Shown piece by piece: positions 1-6,130 of a stretch of 22,526 bases of DNA; position 1 is the stretch's first letter, and the number at the start of each line of letters is the position of its first letter. Location: positions 1 through 22,526 of the forward strand of contig JAVBYA010000483.1 in the NCBI GenBank assembly GCA_030824295.1, in the 5' to 3' direction. The DNA comes from Bacteroidota bacterium. GTDB lineage: Bacteria; Bacteroidota; Ignavibacteria; UBA10030; UBA8401. The translations under genes were made by a program, and so were the position numbers. Under the pieces are notes generated by a model that worked only from the letters and a program-made list of their open reading frames with translations, was not told the DNA's origin and made no database searches.

Positions 1-333
1 AACGCACTCAAATCGATCGGATATGACTCGGTGATCGAGGCCGGAGACGGCAAAGAAGCATTCACCAAACTGCAGGCGGAAGGGGCCGATTTCCTCATCT
101 CGGACTGGAACATGCCGGAGATGAACGGTCTGGAACTGGTGAAGCTCGTCCGTTCCGGCGGTGCCCATATGGACATGCCCATCCTGATGGTGACCACCCG
201 CGGCAATAAAGCGGATGTGCTGGAAGCGATGCAGGCGCGGGTGAACAACTACATCATCAAACCCTTCACGCCGCAGGCGCTGAAGGAGAAGATCGACCAG
301 ATCCTGAAAGTCGTGCCGGTCGAAAAGGCATGA
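1..333 (+). CDS. cheY: Chemotaxis response regulator CheY, 5' end missing
   Basis: Single receiver domain that, when phosphorylated by CheA, binds FliM at the flagellar switch. The reading frame is open from the first base, so the gene begins outside the window and 110 C-terminal residues are visible. Numbered from the window edge, the phosphoacceptor is Asp35 in SDWNMPEMNG. The conserved Thr is Thr65 in LMVTT, the signalling aromatic is Tyr84, and the invariant Lys is Lys87 in IIKPFT. Thr-to-Lys spacing is 22 residues, the same as T87 to K109 in E. coli CheY. No output domain follows, and the protein ends soon after the last receiver helix. cheZ starts 26 bases downstream. A GTG at position 31 is internal to the fold and is not the start. 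The CheY call is secure given the che genes next to it; another stand-alone receiver is the only alternative. Confidence 0.93.
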   Translation, partial: NALKSIGYDSVIEAGDGKEAFTKLQAEGADFLISDWNMPEMNGLELVKLVRSGGAHMDMPILMVTTRGNKADVLEAMQARVNNYIIKPFTPQALKEKIDQILKVVPVEKA

Positions 334-359
334 ATCCATTCACCTTAGCCTGAACCATT

Positions 360-1085
360 ATGAACGCTCAAACCGAGTTCGAAGCCCTTGCCATGAACGT
401 CGATGCCGGAAAGACCGGGATGCGTCAATTGCTTACCATGCTCCGCGCACTGATGCCGGTGTTGGACAACATCAAGAACGCCGTGGAGAACTCCTCCAGC
501 AAGATCCCGAAAGCCACGGAGCAGCTCTCCACCGTCACGCAGGCTACCGAAAGCGCGACCATGGAGATCCTGAATCTGCTGGATGACATCAGCCGCCGCA
601 TCGACCTGGTGCAGTCGTCACTGCAGGCGGCAGAGAACGATCTTGCAAAGAAGCAGGAGGCCGCCGCCGTACTGAATGTGCTCGTCTCCGGATTCCCGTC
701 GGAACTTCGCCGCGCCATCGTGGATGCGCCGGAATGGGGCATCCTGACGGACCTTGCCCAGCCGGTCGCAGCGCTCACACAGAGCCGTGCGGACCTGATG
801 GAGATCTCCTCGGTCTCCATGAACATCGCTATGGCGTTACAGGTGCAGGACATCACCTCCCAGCAGATCGAGAGCGTCCGGCACCAGATCGAATCGGTTC
901 GCATGCAGCTGTCGCACGTGGTCGGCCAGTACGAAGGGAAGGTCGATGAGGATGTGCCGGTCGTGCCGATCAAGAAACCGTTCGACGATGAGGCAACGTA
1001 CACCAAGGACGAATCGCGGCAGTCGGACGCCGATGACATCATTGCGCAGTTCGCACAGCAAGCCATGGTGACCAACAATCATTAA
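360..1085 (+). CDS. cheZ: CheY-P phosphatase CheZ
   Basis: Cytoplasmic phosphatase that removes the phosphoryl group from CheY-P and so ends the motor-switching signal. The 241-residue protein is almost entirely helical. The catalytic signature is at residues 160-170 (LQVQDITSQQI), with Asp164 and Gln168 four residues apart like D143 and Q147 of E. coli CheZ. Gln168 would be the water-orienting residue. After an acidic, proline-containing linker (about residues 191-222), the C-terminus carries a short amphipathic segment, DADDIIAQFAQ, like the CheY-tethering helix at the end of E. coli CheZ. Placement between cheY and cheA agrees. No strong ribosome binding site precedes the ATG. That residues 223-233 bind CheY is inferred from resemblance. 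Confidence 0.9.
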   Translation: MNAQTEFEALAMNVDAGKTGMRQLLTMLRALMPVLDNIKNAVENSSSKIPKATEQLSTVTQATESATMEILNLLDDISRRIDLVQSSLQAAENDLAKKQEAAAVLNVLVSGFPSELRRAIVDAPEWGILTDLAQPVAALTQSRADLMEISSVSMNIAMALQVQDITSQQIESVRHQIESVRMQLSHVVGQYEGKVDEDVPVVPIKKPFDDEATYTKDESRQSDADDIIAQFAQQAMVTNNH

Positions 1086-1103
1086 GCACCGGAAGGTACC
1101 GCT

Positions 1104-2930
1104 ATGAGTTCCCAATCGTTTTCACAGTTCGACGGAGAGATGGCCGAGCTTCTGGAGAGTTTCATCGTTGAGACCAATGAGATCTACGAGAAGCTCGGAC
1201 CGGACCTTCTCCTTCTGGAGAAGAGTCCGACGGATAAGGAACTGCACAATCGCATTTTCCGTGCGGTCCATACGGTGAAAGGGACCTCCGGCTTCCTGGG
1301 CCTGGACCAGATGACCGAACTGGCGCACGTCTTCGAGGATGTGCTGAATAAGATCCGGAAAGGGGAGCTGGAAGTGACCCGTCACCGGATGGATGTGATG
1401 TTCGATGCGTTCGATGTGCTGAAGGAACTCCTGGCCCGCGTGGAGTCGCGGAACACGGAACCGATGTCGCTGGAAGAGATCATCGCCCGGCTGGTGGTGA
1501 TCACGACCGATGCCGGCGCCGAAGCCGAACCGGTACCTGCCGCTCCGGCATCCGTTCCGGTCCACACCGTGAGCAGTGCCGTGACGGCCGTGAAAGAAAC
1601 GGACCTTGCGGCCGTGCAAGAGAATGATTCCTCCGACGGGAAGGATCGGCAGAAACATCCCGACGGGCCCGCGCATCCCGCACCGACCAAGATCACCGAA
1701 TCGACCATCCGTGTGGATGTGCAGCGGCTCGATGAACTGATGAACCTTGTCGGTGAACTCGTGCTGGGCCGCAACCGTCTCTCCCAGATCAATTTTAAAA
1801 TGAACGAGACCATGGAGGGAAACCCGCTGGTGAAGGACCTTGCGGATACCAGCTCTCAGGTCGATCTGATCACCACGGAATTGCAGATGGCCGTGATGAA
1901 GACACGCATGGTGCAGATCGCCAAGGTCTTCAACAAACTCCCGCGATTGGTGCGGGACCTCTCCCGCGAATTAGGGAAGGATATCGAACTCGAGATGTTC
2001 GGCGAAGAGACCGAACTGGACAAGACCATCATCGAAGAGATCAACGATCCGCTGGTGCACATCCTCCGCAATGCTGCGGACCATGGTGTGGAGATGCCGG
2101 AGGAACGTGTGAAGAAAGGGAAGGCCGCCAAAGGGAAGATCATCGTGAAGGCGGACCACGAAGGGAACCATATTGTCATCTCCATTGCTGATGACGGAAA
2201 AGGGATCGATCCGGACAAGATCAAGGCTAAAGCGGTCGAAAAAGGGGTCATTACTCAGGCACAGGCAGAGGATATGAGCAAGCGGGAGATCCTGAACCTG
2301 ATCTTCGCCCCCGGTTTCAGTACGGCAGAGAAGGTCTCAGCGGTCTCCGGCCGCGGTGTGGGCATGGATGTGGTGAAGACCAACATCACCAAGCTGAAAG
2401 GGATCGTGGACATCGAATCCGAGACCGGTCAGGGAAGCACCATCGTCATCAAACTGCCGCTGACCCTTGCCATCATTCAGGGATTGCTCGTGCAGTCACA
2501 CGGCGAAGCGTTCGCCGTACCGCTCAATTCCGTCCTGGAAGTTGTCCGCGTCCGCAAAGAGGATATCAAGACCGTGAACGGATTCGAAGTGATCACCCTG
2601 CGTGATTCCGTCCTCTCCCTCGCACGCCTCGCCCAGATCTTCTCCGTCGACTCTCAGGTGCAGCGTTCCGACTGGCTCTACATTGTTGTGGTCGGTCTGG
2701 CGGAAGAGCGTCTCGGCATCATCGTCGATTCGCTCGTGGGTCAGCGCGAGGTCGTCATCAAATCACTGGGTGATTATCTGGGTACAATCGACGGTATCGC
2801 CGGTTCCACCATTCTGGGAGACGGCAAGGTGATCATGATTCTGGATGTCGGTCAGTTCATGGCCATGGTAAAGAAGCGGGTCGTTTCCCGGTATTCCTAT
2901 GAAGAAATCGTAAAGGACTACAGTGCTTAA
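1104..2930 (+). CDS. cheA: Chemotaxis histidine kinase CheA
   Basis: Cytoplasmic histidine kinase of the receptor arrays that phosphorylates CheY and CheB. Domains in order: an HPt (P1) domain at about 8-130, with phosphorylated His56 in RAVHTVKGTSGFLG; a low-complexity Ala/Pro/Lys linker at about 135-198; a P3 dimerisation helix pair at about 200-285; and a HATPase domain at about 290-452. The HATPase shows an N box with Asn323 (LRNAADHG), a G1 box (IADDGKGID, 361-369), an F box (IFAPGFSTAEK) and a G2 box (GRGVGMD, 417-422). A CheW-like P5 domain fills about 455-595. At 608 residues it is shorter than E. coli CheA (654), because no folded P2 CheY/CheB-docking domain is evident in the linker. 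A GGAAGG ribosome binding site at 1091-1096 supports the ATG. The stop overlaps the cheB start by 8 bases. Confidence 0.97.
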   Translation: MSSQSFSQFDGEMAELLESFIVETNEIYEKLGPDLLLLEKSPTDKELHNRIFRAVHTVKGTSGFLGLDQMTELAHVFEDVLNKIRKGELEVTRHRMDVMFDAFDVLKELLARVESRNTEPMSLEEIIARLVVITTDAGAEAEPVPAAPASVPVHTVSSAVTAVKETDLAAVQENDSSDGKDRQKHPDGPAHPAPTKITESTIRVDVQRLDELMNLVGELVLGRNRLSQINFKMNETMEGNPLVKDLADTSSQVDLITTELQMAVMKTRMVQIAKVFNKLPRLVRDLSRELGKDIELEMFGEETELDKTIIEEINDPLVHILRNAADHGVEMPEERVKKGKAAKGKIIVKADHEGNHIVISIADDGKGIDPDKIKAKAVEKGVITQAQAEDMSKREILNLIFAPGFSTAEKVSAVSGRGVGMDVVKTNITKLKGIVDIESETGQGSTIVIKLPLTLAIIQGLLVQSHGEAFAVPLNSVLEVVRVRKEDIKTVNGFEVITLRDSVLSLARLAQIFSVDSQVQRSDWLYIVVVGLAEERLGIIVDSLVGQREVVIKSLGDYLGTIDGIAGSTILGDGKVIMILDVGQFMAMVKKRVVSRYSYEEIVKDYSA

Positions 2931-4056
2931 CAATCCCATCACCGTTGTGGTCATCGATGACTCCGCATTCATGCGGAAATCGATCTCCATGATGCTCGAA
3001 TCGGATCCCGGTATCAAGGTCGTTGCCGTAGCACGGGACGGCCGGGAAGGGATCGAGATGATACGCAAGCACCATCCGCATGTGGCCACCATGGACATCG
3101 AGATGCCCGGCATGAACGGTCTCGATGCGCTGAAGGTCATCATGAAGGAGATGCCGCTGCCGGTGCTGATGTTCAGTTCGCTCACGACCGAAGGGGCAGA
3201 TTCGACCATGGAGGCGCTCAACCTGGGTGCGGTCGATTTTATCCCGAAGGATATGTCGTATGTGAACGTGAACATCACGACCAAGAAAGCGGAACTGATC
3301 GACAAGGTGCGGAGTATCGCCAATACACCGCTCTTCCGCAGCCGGTTCAAAACACTGCACCGTGCTCCCGGCTCTTCCGCTCCTGCCACTACCGCAGCAC
3401 CCAAACCGCCGGCCGGCATCGTCCGTTCAGTGAAGAGCCCTTCCCGCCGCGATTTCCAGGCGATGGTACTGGGGATCTCCACCGGCGGACCGTTCGCGCT
3501 GCTGCAGATGCTCCCGCAGCTCCCGGAGAATTTCCCGCTCGGCATCGCTATCGTGCAGCACATGCCTCCGCGGTTCACGCATTCCCTGGCGGAACGGATC
3601 AACTCCCTGGCGAACATCACGGTGAAAGAGGCAGAGCAGGGTGATGTGATGCAGCGCGGCCTGGCGTTGATCGCTCCCGGCGGGAAACATCTCACCTTCC
3701 GGAAGAACGGCAGCGAGATGGTCGCCCAGATCTCCGAACTTCCTTCCAATACGCTCTACCGTCCGTGCGCGGACATCATGATGACGTCGGCAGTGGAATC
3801 CTACAGCGGCCCGCTCCTCGGAGTGATCATGACCGGAATGGGGAAGGATGGACTGGAAGGACTTCGTCTGTTGAAGAAGAAAGGGGGATATGTCGTTGCA
3901 CAGAACGAGGACTCATGCGTTGTGTACGGTATGCCCAAAGCCGTGGTGGATGATGGTATCGCCGATGCCGTTCTGCCGCTGGATGAGATCGCGGCAACAT
4001 TGTACCAGGTGACCACAGGACGATCCTATGAATCCGCAAGAGCAGTCCACCAATAG
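2923..4056 (+). CDS. cheB: Chemoreceptor glutamate methylesterase/deamidase CheB
   Basis: Phosphorylation-activated enzyme that demethylates or deamidates receptor glutamyl sites for adaptation. The 377-residue protein has an N-terminal receiver (about 6-125) with acidic residues Asp12 and Asp13 and phosphoacceptor Asp58 (MDIEMPGMNG). An Ala/Pro linker spans about 145-175. A C-terminal methylesterase domain carries the triad Ser186 (GISTGGP), His213 (VQHMPP) and Asp309 (GMGKDG), matching S164, H190 and D286 of E. coli. The start is GTG at 2923, with an AAGGA-type ribosome binding site just upstream, and it lies inside the cheA end, so coupled translation is likely. No cheR, cheW or receptor gene is in the window; the partner methyltransferase must be elsewhere. 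Confidence 0.96.
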   Translation: MLNNPITVVVIDDSAFMRKSISMMLESDPGIKVVAVARDGREGIEMIRKHHPHVATMDIEMPGMNGLDALKVIMKEMPLPVLMFSSLTTEGADSTMEALNLGAVDFIPKDMSYVNVNITTKKAELIDKVRSIANTPLFRSRFKTLHRAPGSSAPATTAAPKPPAGIVRSVKSPSRRDFQAMVLGISTGGPFALLQMLPQLPENFPLGIAIVQHMPPRFTHSLAERINSLANITVKEAEQGDVMQRGLALIAPGGKHLTFRKNGSEMVAQISELPSNTLYRPCADIMMTSAVESYSGPLLGVIMTGMGKDGLEGLRLLKKKGGYVVAQNEDSCVVYGMPKAVVDDGIADAVLPLDEIAATLYQVTTGRSYESARAVHQ

Positions 4057-4294
4057 TTCCTTCACCGCTCTCTCCGATATGCCGCCGCAGAAGAGCGTCG
4101 TCTCTTCTGCGGCCGGCAACATCCTTCGGAACCGTCAGTTCCAGTCGGTCCGGTTCGATGAACTGCATTCGGATTCCGCCAAACCGGAACCGAAGGTGGT
4201 CATTCACCGCAACGGAGAGGATATCGACAGTATCGAGTTCGTCTGCCGATGCGGATGTTCCAAAACGGTCCGTTTTGACTACGACGCGGATTGA
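4028..4294 (+). CDS. Unrecognised 88-residue protein with a Cys-Arg-Cys-Gly-Cys motif
   Basis: I do not recognise this protein. Its ATG lies 29 bases inside the cheB end in another frame, with an AGGA ribosome binding site at 4018-4021, so it looks like the last gene of the che operon. The first 50 residues are polar and look disordered. The last third has alternating hydrophobics typical of a small beta domain, and contains Cys73, Cys75 and Cys77 (VCRCGCSK) followed by the acidic end RFDYDAD. Three closely spaced cysteines suggest metal binding, but one ligand short of a standard zinc site, so pairing in a dimer or a disulfide is equally possible. It has no signal peptide or membrane segment. 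Codon choice matches its neighbours. That it is a real gene is likely; its function is unknown. Confidence 0.7.
   Translation: MNPQEQSTNSSFTALSDMPPQKSVVSSAAGNILRNRQFQSVRFDELHSDSAKPEPKVVIHRNGEDIDSIEFVCRCGCSKTVRFDYDAD
4262..4278. repeat. Inverted repeat at the 3' end of the che operon
   Basis: CAAAACGG and CCGTTTTG flank a single T: perfect 8-base arms inside the last codons of the 88-residue gene. It could form a short RNA hairpin (6-base stem, 5-base loop), but no T-run follows directly, so it is at best a weak terminator or processing site. Confidence 0.35.
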
Positions 4295-4307
4295 AAAATA
4301 ATCAAGT

Positions 4308-4323
4308 GGCGAATATTCGCCAT
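4308..4323. promoter_or_regulatory. Palindrome upstream of the first sigma-54 promoter, candidate enhancer-binding-protein site
   Basis: TGGCGAATATTCGCCA is a perfect 16-base palindrome. Its centre lies about 95 bases upstream of the predicted transcription start, the usual range for a sigma-54 activator site. A second element identical at 14 of 16 positions lies at 16490-16505, at a similar distance from the other sigma-54 promoter. Binding by a flagellar activator of the FlrC/FleR/FlgR (NtrC-like) kind is inferred. An alternative is a terminator stem for the che operon (6-base stem followed by TTT). Confidence 0.6.
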
Positions 4324-4332
4324 TTCCCTCCC

Positions 4333-4368
4333 CGGCAATACCCCATTTCCCGCAAAATCCGGCAATAA
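4333..4368 (+). repeat. Short direct repeats between palindrome and promoter
   Basis: CCGGCAATA occurs at 4333-4341 and again at 4360-4368, 27 bases apart. CCATTTCC occurs at 4321-4328 and 4344-4351. They fill the DNA between the palindrome and the -24 element. They could be extra protein sites, or chance in a short AT-richer control region. Confidence 0.35.
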
Positions 4369-4384
4369 ACCGCATTTCTGTTTT

Positions 4385-4400
4385 TGGCACTCCGATTGCA
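4385..4400 (+). promoter_or_regulatory. Sigma-54 (RpoN) promoter of the hook-basal-body operon
   Basis: TGGCAC at 4385-4390 and TTGCA at 4396-4400 have exactly 10 bases between the invariant GG (4386-4387) and GC (4398-4399). This matches the -24/-12 consensus TGGCAC-N5-TTGCA. The predicted start is near 4411, 17 bases before the ATG of the 49-residue gene. The promoter would drive that gene and flgB onward, possibly through flgE. Confidence 0.88.
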
Positions 4401-4427
4401 GATAGTATCAGTAAACGTGAGGATACC

Positions 4428-4577
4428 ATGAGCGGAAAAATGACACTGGAAACATTGACGATCAGCGCAGTCGTTGTGGCCGGCATCATCGGTCTGATCG
4501 CGGCGATGCACTCCCGTCTGGAACACCCCGCTGTCATAGAGTTCGACGAGATCAACGATTCTCCCATCGGGATATAG
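4428..4577 (+). CDS. Unrecognised 49-residue single-helix membrane protein
   Basis: I do not recognise this protein. It is the first gene after the sigma-54 promoter and is easily missed because of its size. It begins MSGKMTLETLTIS. A hydrophobic stretch of about residues 10-27 (Val, Ala, Gly, Ile and Leu) can form one transmembrane helix, and an acidic tail ends in FDEINDSPIGI. AGGA at 4420-4423 precedes the ATG. Its TAG stop overlaps the AGGAG ribosome binding site of flgB, whose ATG is 9 bases on, so the two genes are probably translated together. Its position suggests a part in early basal-body assembly or membrane control of it, but that is inference. The promoter, ribosome binding site and operon fit argue that it is real rather than a chance reading frame. 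Confidence 0.68.
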   Translation: MSGKMTLETLTISAVVVAGIIGLIAAMHSRLEHPAVIEFDEINDSPIGI

Positions 4578-4586
4578 GAGCCGGCC

Positions 4587-5009
4587 ATGAGCATGTTCGA
4601 TCAAACAAAGATCCCGCTTCTCTCTCAGGCATTGAATGCGTACTCGCTGCGGCATAAAGTGATCTCATCCAACGTGGCGAACATCGGAACGCCGGGTTAC
4701 AAAGCGAAAGCGGTCGAGTTCGAGAGCACCCTCAATAAGGAGATGGCGAAGACCTCCATCGGCAGCACGGTCACCAACCGCCGGCATATCGAACTGTCAT
4801 CCGCCGGTACCTCCACCGGCAGCGCCAGCGTCGTGGATGCCACCTCCGATCGGTTCAGCGAGGAAGAGAAGAAGAGCGGCATCAACGATGTGGACATCGA
4901 TATGGAAATGGCAGAGATGGCCAAGAACCAGATCCGTTTCAAGTATGTTTCCAAACTCCTCGGCGATTCGTTCCGGGGCATTCAAAAAAGCATTAGAGGA
5001 CAGGCATGA
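4587..5009 (+). CDS. flgB: Flagellar proximal rod protein FlgB
   Basis: Proximal rod subunit, exported by the flagellar secretion system and assembled on the MS ring. The 140-residue length is normal for the family. The N-terminal rod signature is present: an amphipathic helix leading into HKVISSNVANIGTPGYKAK (residues about 23-41), where SNVANIxTPGY is the hallmark. A variable Ser/Thr-rich middle (about 55-90) is followed by the C-terminal helix with DIDMEMAEMAKNQIRFKY. The AGGAG ribosome binding site at 4576-4580 is 6 bases before the ATG. The gene overlaps flgC by 4 bases (ATGA). No signal peptide is present, as expected for a type III export substrate. Confidence 0.96.
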   Translation: MSMFDQTKIPLLSQALNAYSLRHKVISSNVANIGTPGYKAKAVEFESTLNKEMAKTSIGSTVTNRRHIELSSAGTSTGSASVVDATSDRFSEEEKKSGINDVDIDMEMAEMAKNQIRFKYVSKLLGDSFRGIQKSIRGQA

Positions 5010-5503
5010 GGATTGATCAATTCTTCAATGGATTGAATATCAGTGCTCACGGATTGAGCGCACAGCGCAAAAAAATGAACGCGATCGCTTCCAACATCGC
5101 GAATGCAGAAACCACCAGGACGGAGGACGGAGGTCCCTACACCCGCAAGGTCGTGTTGATGAGCGAGAAGGACGCGGGTGCGTTCGGCGGCGTTCTGAAG
5201 ACCGAAACTTATAACATGCTTACCACGGACCAGAACCACATCGGTGCCGCGTCCGTCGGTTCGCGCGGTGCCGGAGCCCCCACGTCCGGTGTCTCCGCTG
5301 AAGAGACCGAGGACGAATCACCGTTCAAGATGGTGTACGATCCGAGCCATCCCGATGCGAACGAGGAAGGGTATGTGATGATGCCCAATGTGAACGTGGT
5401 GAACGAGATGGTGGATATGATCTCCGCCACCCGTTCCTACGAAGCGAATGTCACGGCGATCAACGCCGCGAAGACCATGGCCAAAGACAGTCTGGAGATC
5501 TGA
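5006..5503 (+). CDS. flgC: Flagellar proximal rod protein FlgC
   Basis: Second proximal rod subunit, exported by the flagellar apparatus. The N-terminus has the rod motif in AIASNIANAETTRTEDGGPY (about residues 27-46), and the C-terminus has NVNVVNEMVDMISATRSYEANV, the usual FlgC/FlgG-type terminal helix. At 165 residues it is slightly longer than E. coli FlgC (134), because of an acidic, Gly/Ala-rich insert at about 80-110. AGAGGA at 4995-5000 is the ribosome binding site, and the start lies within the flgB stop. The next gene begins 3 bases after its stop. Confidence 0.96.
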   Translation: MRIDQFFNGLNISAHGLSAQRKKMNAIASNIANAETTRTEDGGPYTRKVVLMSEKDAGAFGGVLKTETYNMLTTDQNHIGAASVGSRGAGAPTSGVSAEETEDESPFKMVYDPSHPDANEEGYVMMPNVNVVNEMVDMISATRSYEANVTAINAAKTMAKDSLEI

Positions 5504-5506
5504 CCT

Positions 5507-5803
5507 ATGTCCCTGAATATCAATACCGAGATCAACCGGGCGGCGCAGATACCCAACCGTCCCTCCTCCGTCATCAAACGGTCCGAACAGTCCCCCAAGG
5601 AACAGGCATGGGCGGATGTTGCCATGGTGGTGAATGATGCCGCGGCCCCGGAGACCGCGTCCGTCGTGACCGGTGAAGAGAAGCGGTTCTTCGCTTCCAT
5701 GTTCCCGAAGTCGTCCGACGCCATCCAGTCCTACTCCGGATATTCTCCCGCCGGGATGAAGAAGCCCGTGCAGCTGGGTTCACTTATCGACGCCAAAGGT
5801 TAG
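5507..5803 (+). CDS. Unrecognised 98-residue protein between flgC and fliE
   Basis: I do not recognise this protein; it sits where most bacteria have flgC directly followed by fliE. It has no signal peptide, membrane helix or cysteine. The N-terminal half is polar. The C-terminal half is more ordered: EEKRFFASMFP (about 56-66), then spaced aromatics in IQSYSGYSPAG, and a Gly-Ser-Leu-Ile-Asp-Ala-Lys-Gly end. A compact conserved C-terminus behind a variable N-terminus is my reading of the sequence, not a database result. GGAG at 5494-5497 is 9 bases before the ATG. fliE begins 2 bases after the stop. Its location suggests a rod or MS-ring assembly accessory or an export chaperone, which is inference only. 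Confidence 0.75.
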   Translation: MSLNINTEINRAAQIPNRPSSVIKRSEQSPKEQAWADVAMVVNDAAAPETASVVTGEEKRFFASMFPKSSDAIQSYSGYSPAGMKKPVQLGSLIDAKG

Positions 5804-5805
5804 CC

Positions 5806-6114
5806 ATGAAGGTCAGTCAGGCATTGACGCTCCTTCCCAATGTGGAGCAGACGGTCAACACGAAAGCGCTGGACAAAGCGCTGCAGCAGACGAACGATTC
5901 GTTCGGCGCCATGCTGAACAAAGCCATCGGCGATGTGAACAGTCTGCAGTCCGAAGCGAGCAAAGCGGTGGAATCGCTCGTCACCGGCGAAGCGCAGGAC
6001 CTGCACGAAGTGATGATCGCCGTGGAGAAAGCGCGCACCAGTTTCGATCTGCTCATGGAGATCAGGAACAAGACGGTGGACATGTACCGAGAGATCATGA
6101 GAACACAAGTGTAA
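5806..6114 (+). CDS. fliE: Flagellar MS-ring/rod junction protein FliE
   Basis: Small subunit that joins the MS ring and export gate to the proximal rod. Its 102 residues match the family (E. coli 104). The conserved C-terminal two thirds reads NDSFGAMLNKAIGDVNSLQS, then a central GEAQDLHEVMIAVEKA, and ends with helical LLMEIRNKTVDMYREIMRTQV; the last segment is diagnostic. AAAGG at 5795-5799 is 6 bases before the ATG. It lies in the standard place just before fliF. Confidence 0.95.
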   Translation: MKVSQALTLLPNVEQTVNTKALDKALQQTNDSFGAMLNKAIGDVNSLQSEASKAVESLVTGEAQDLHEVMIAVEKARTSFDLLMEIRNKTVDMYREIMRTQV

Positions 6115-6130
6115 TGCGGGCGGGTAGTCT

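Noticed and set aside
2763..3749. Open frame of 328 codons on the minus strand opposite cheB
   Set aside because: CheB on the plus strand has complete catalytic motifs, and the antisense product is low-information Ser/Met/Ile-rich sequence.
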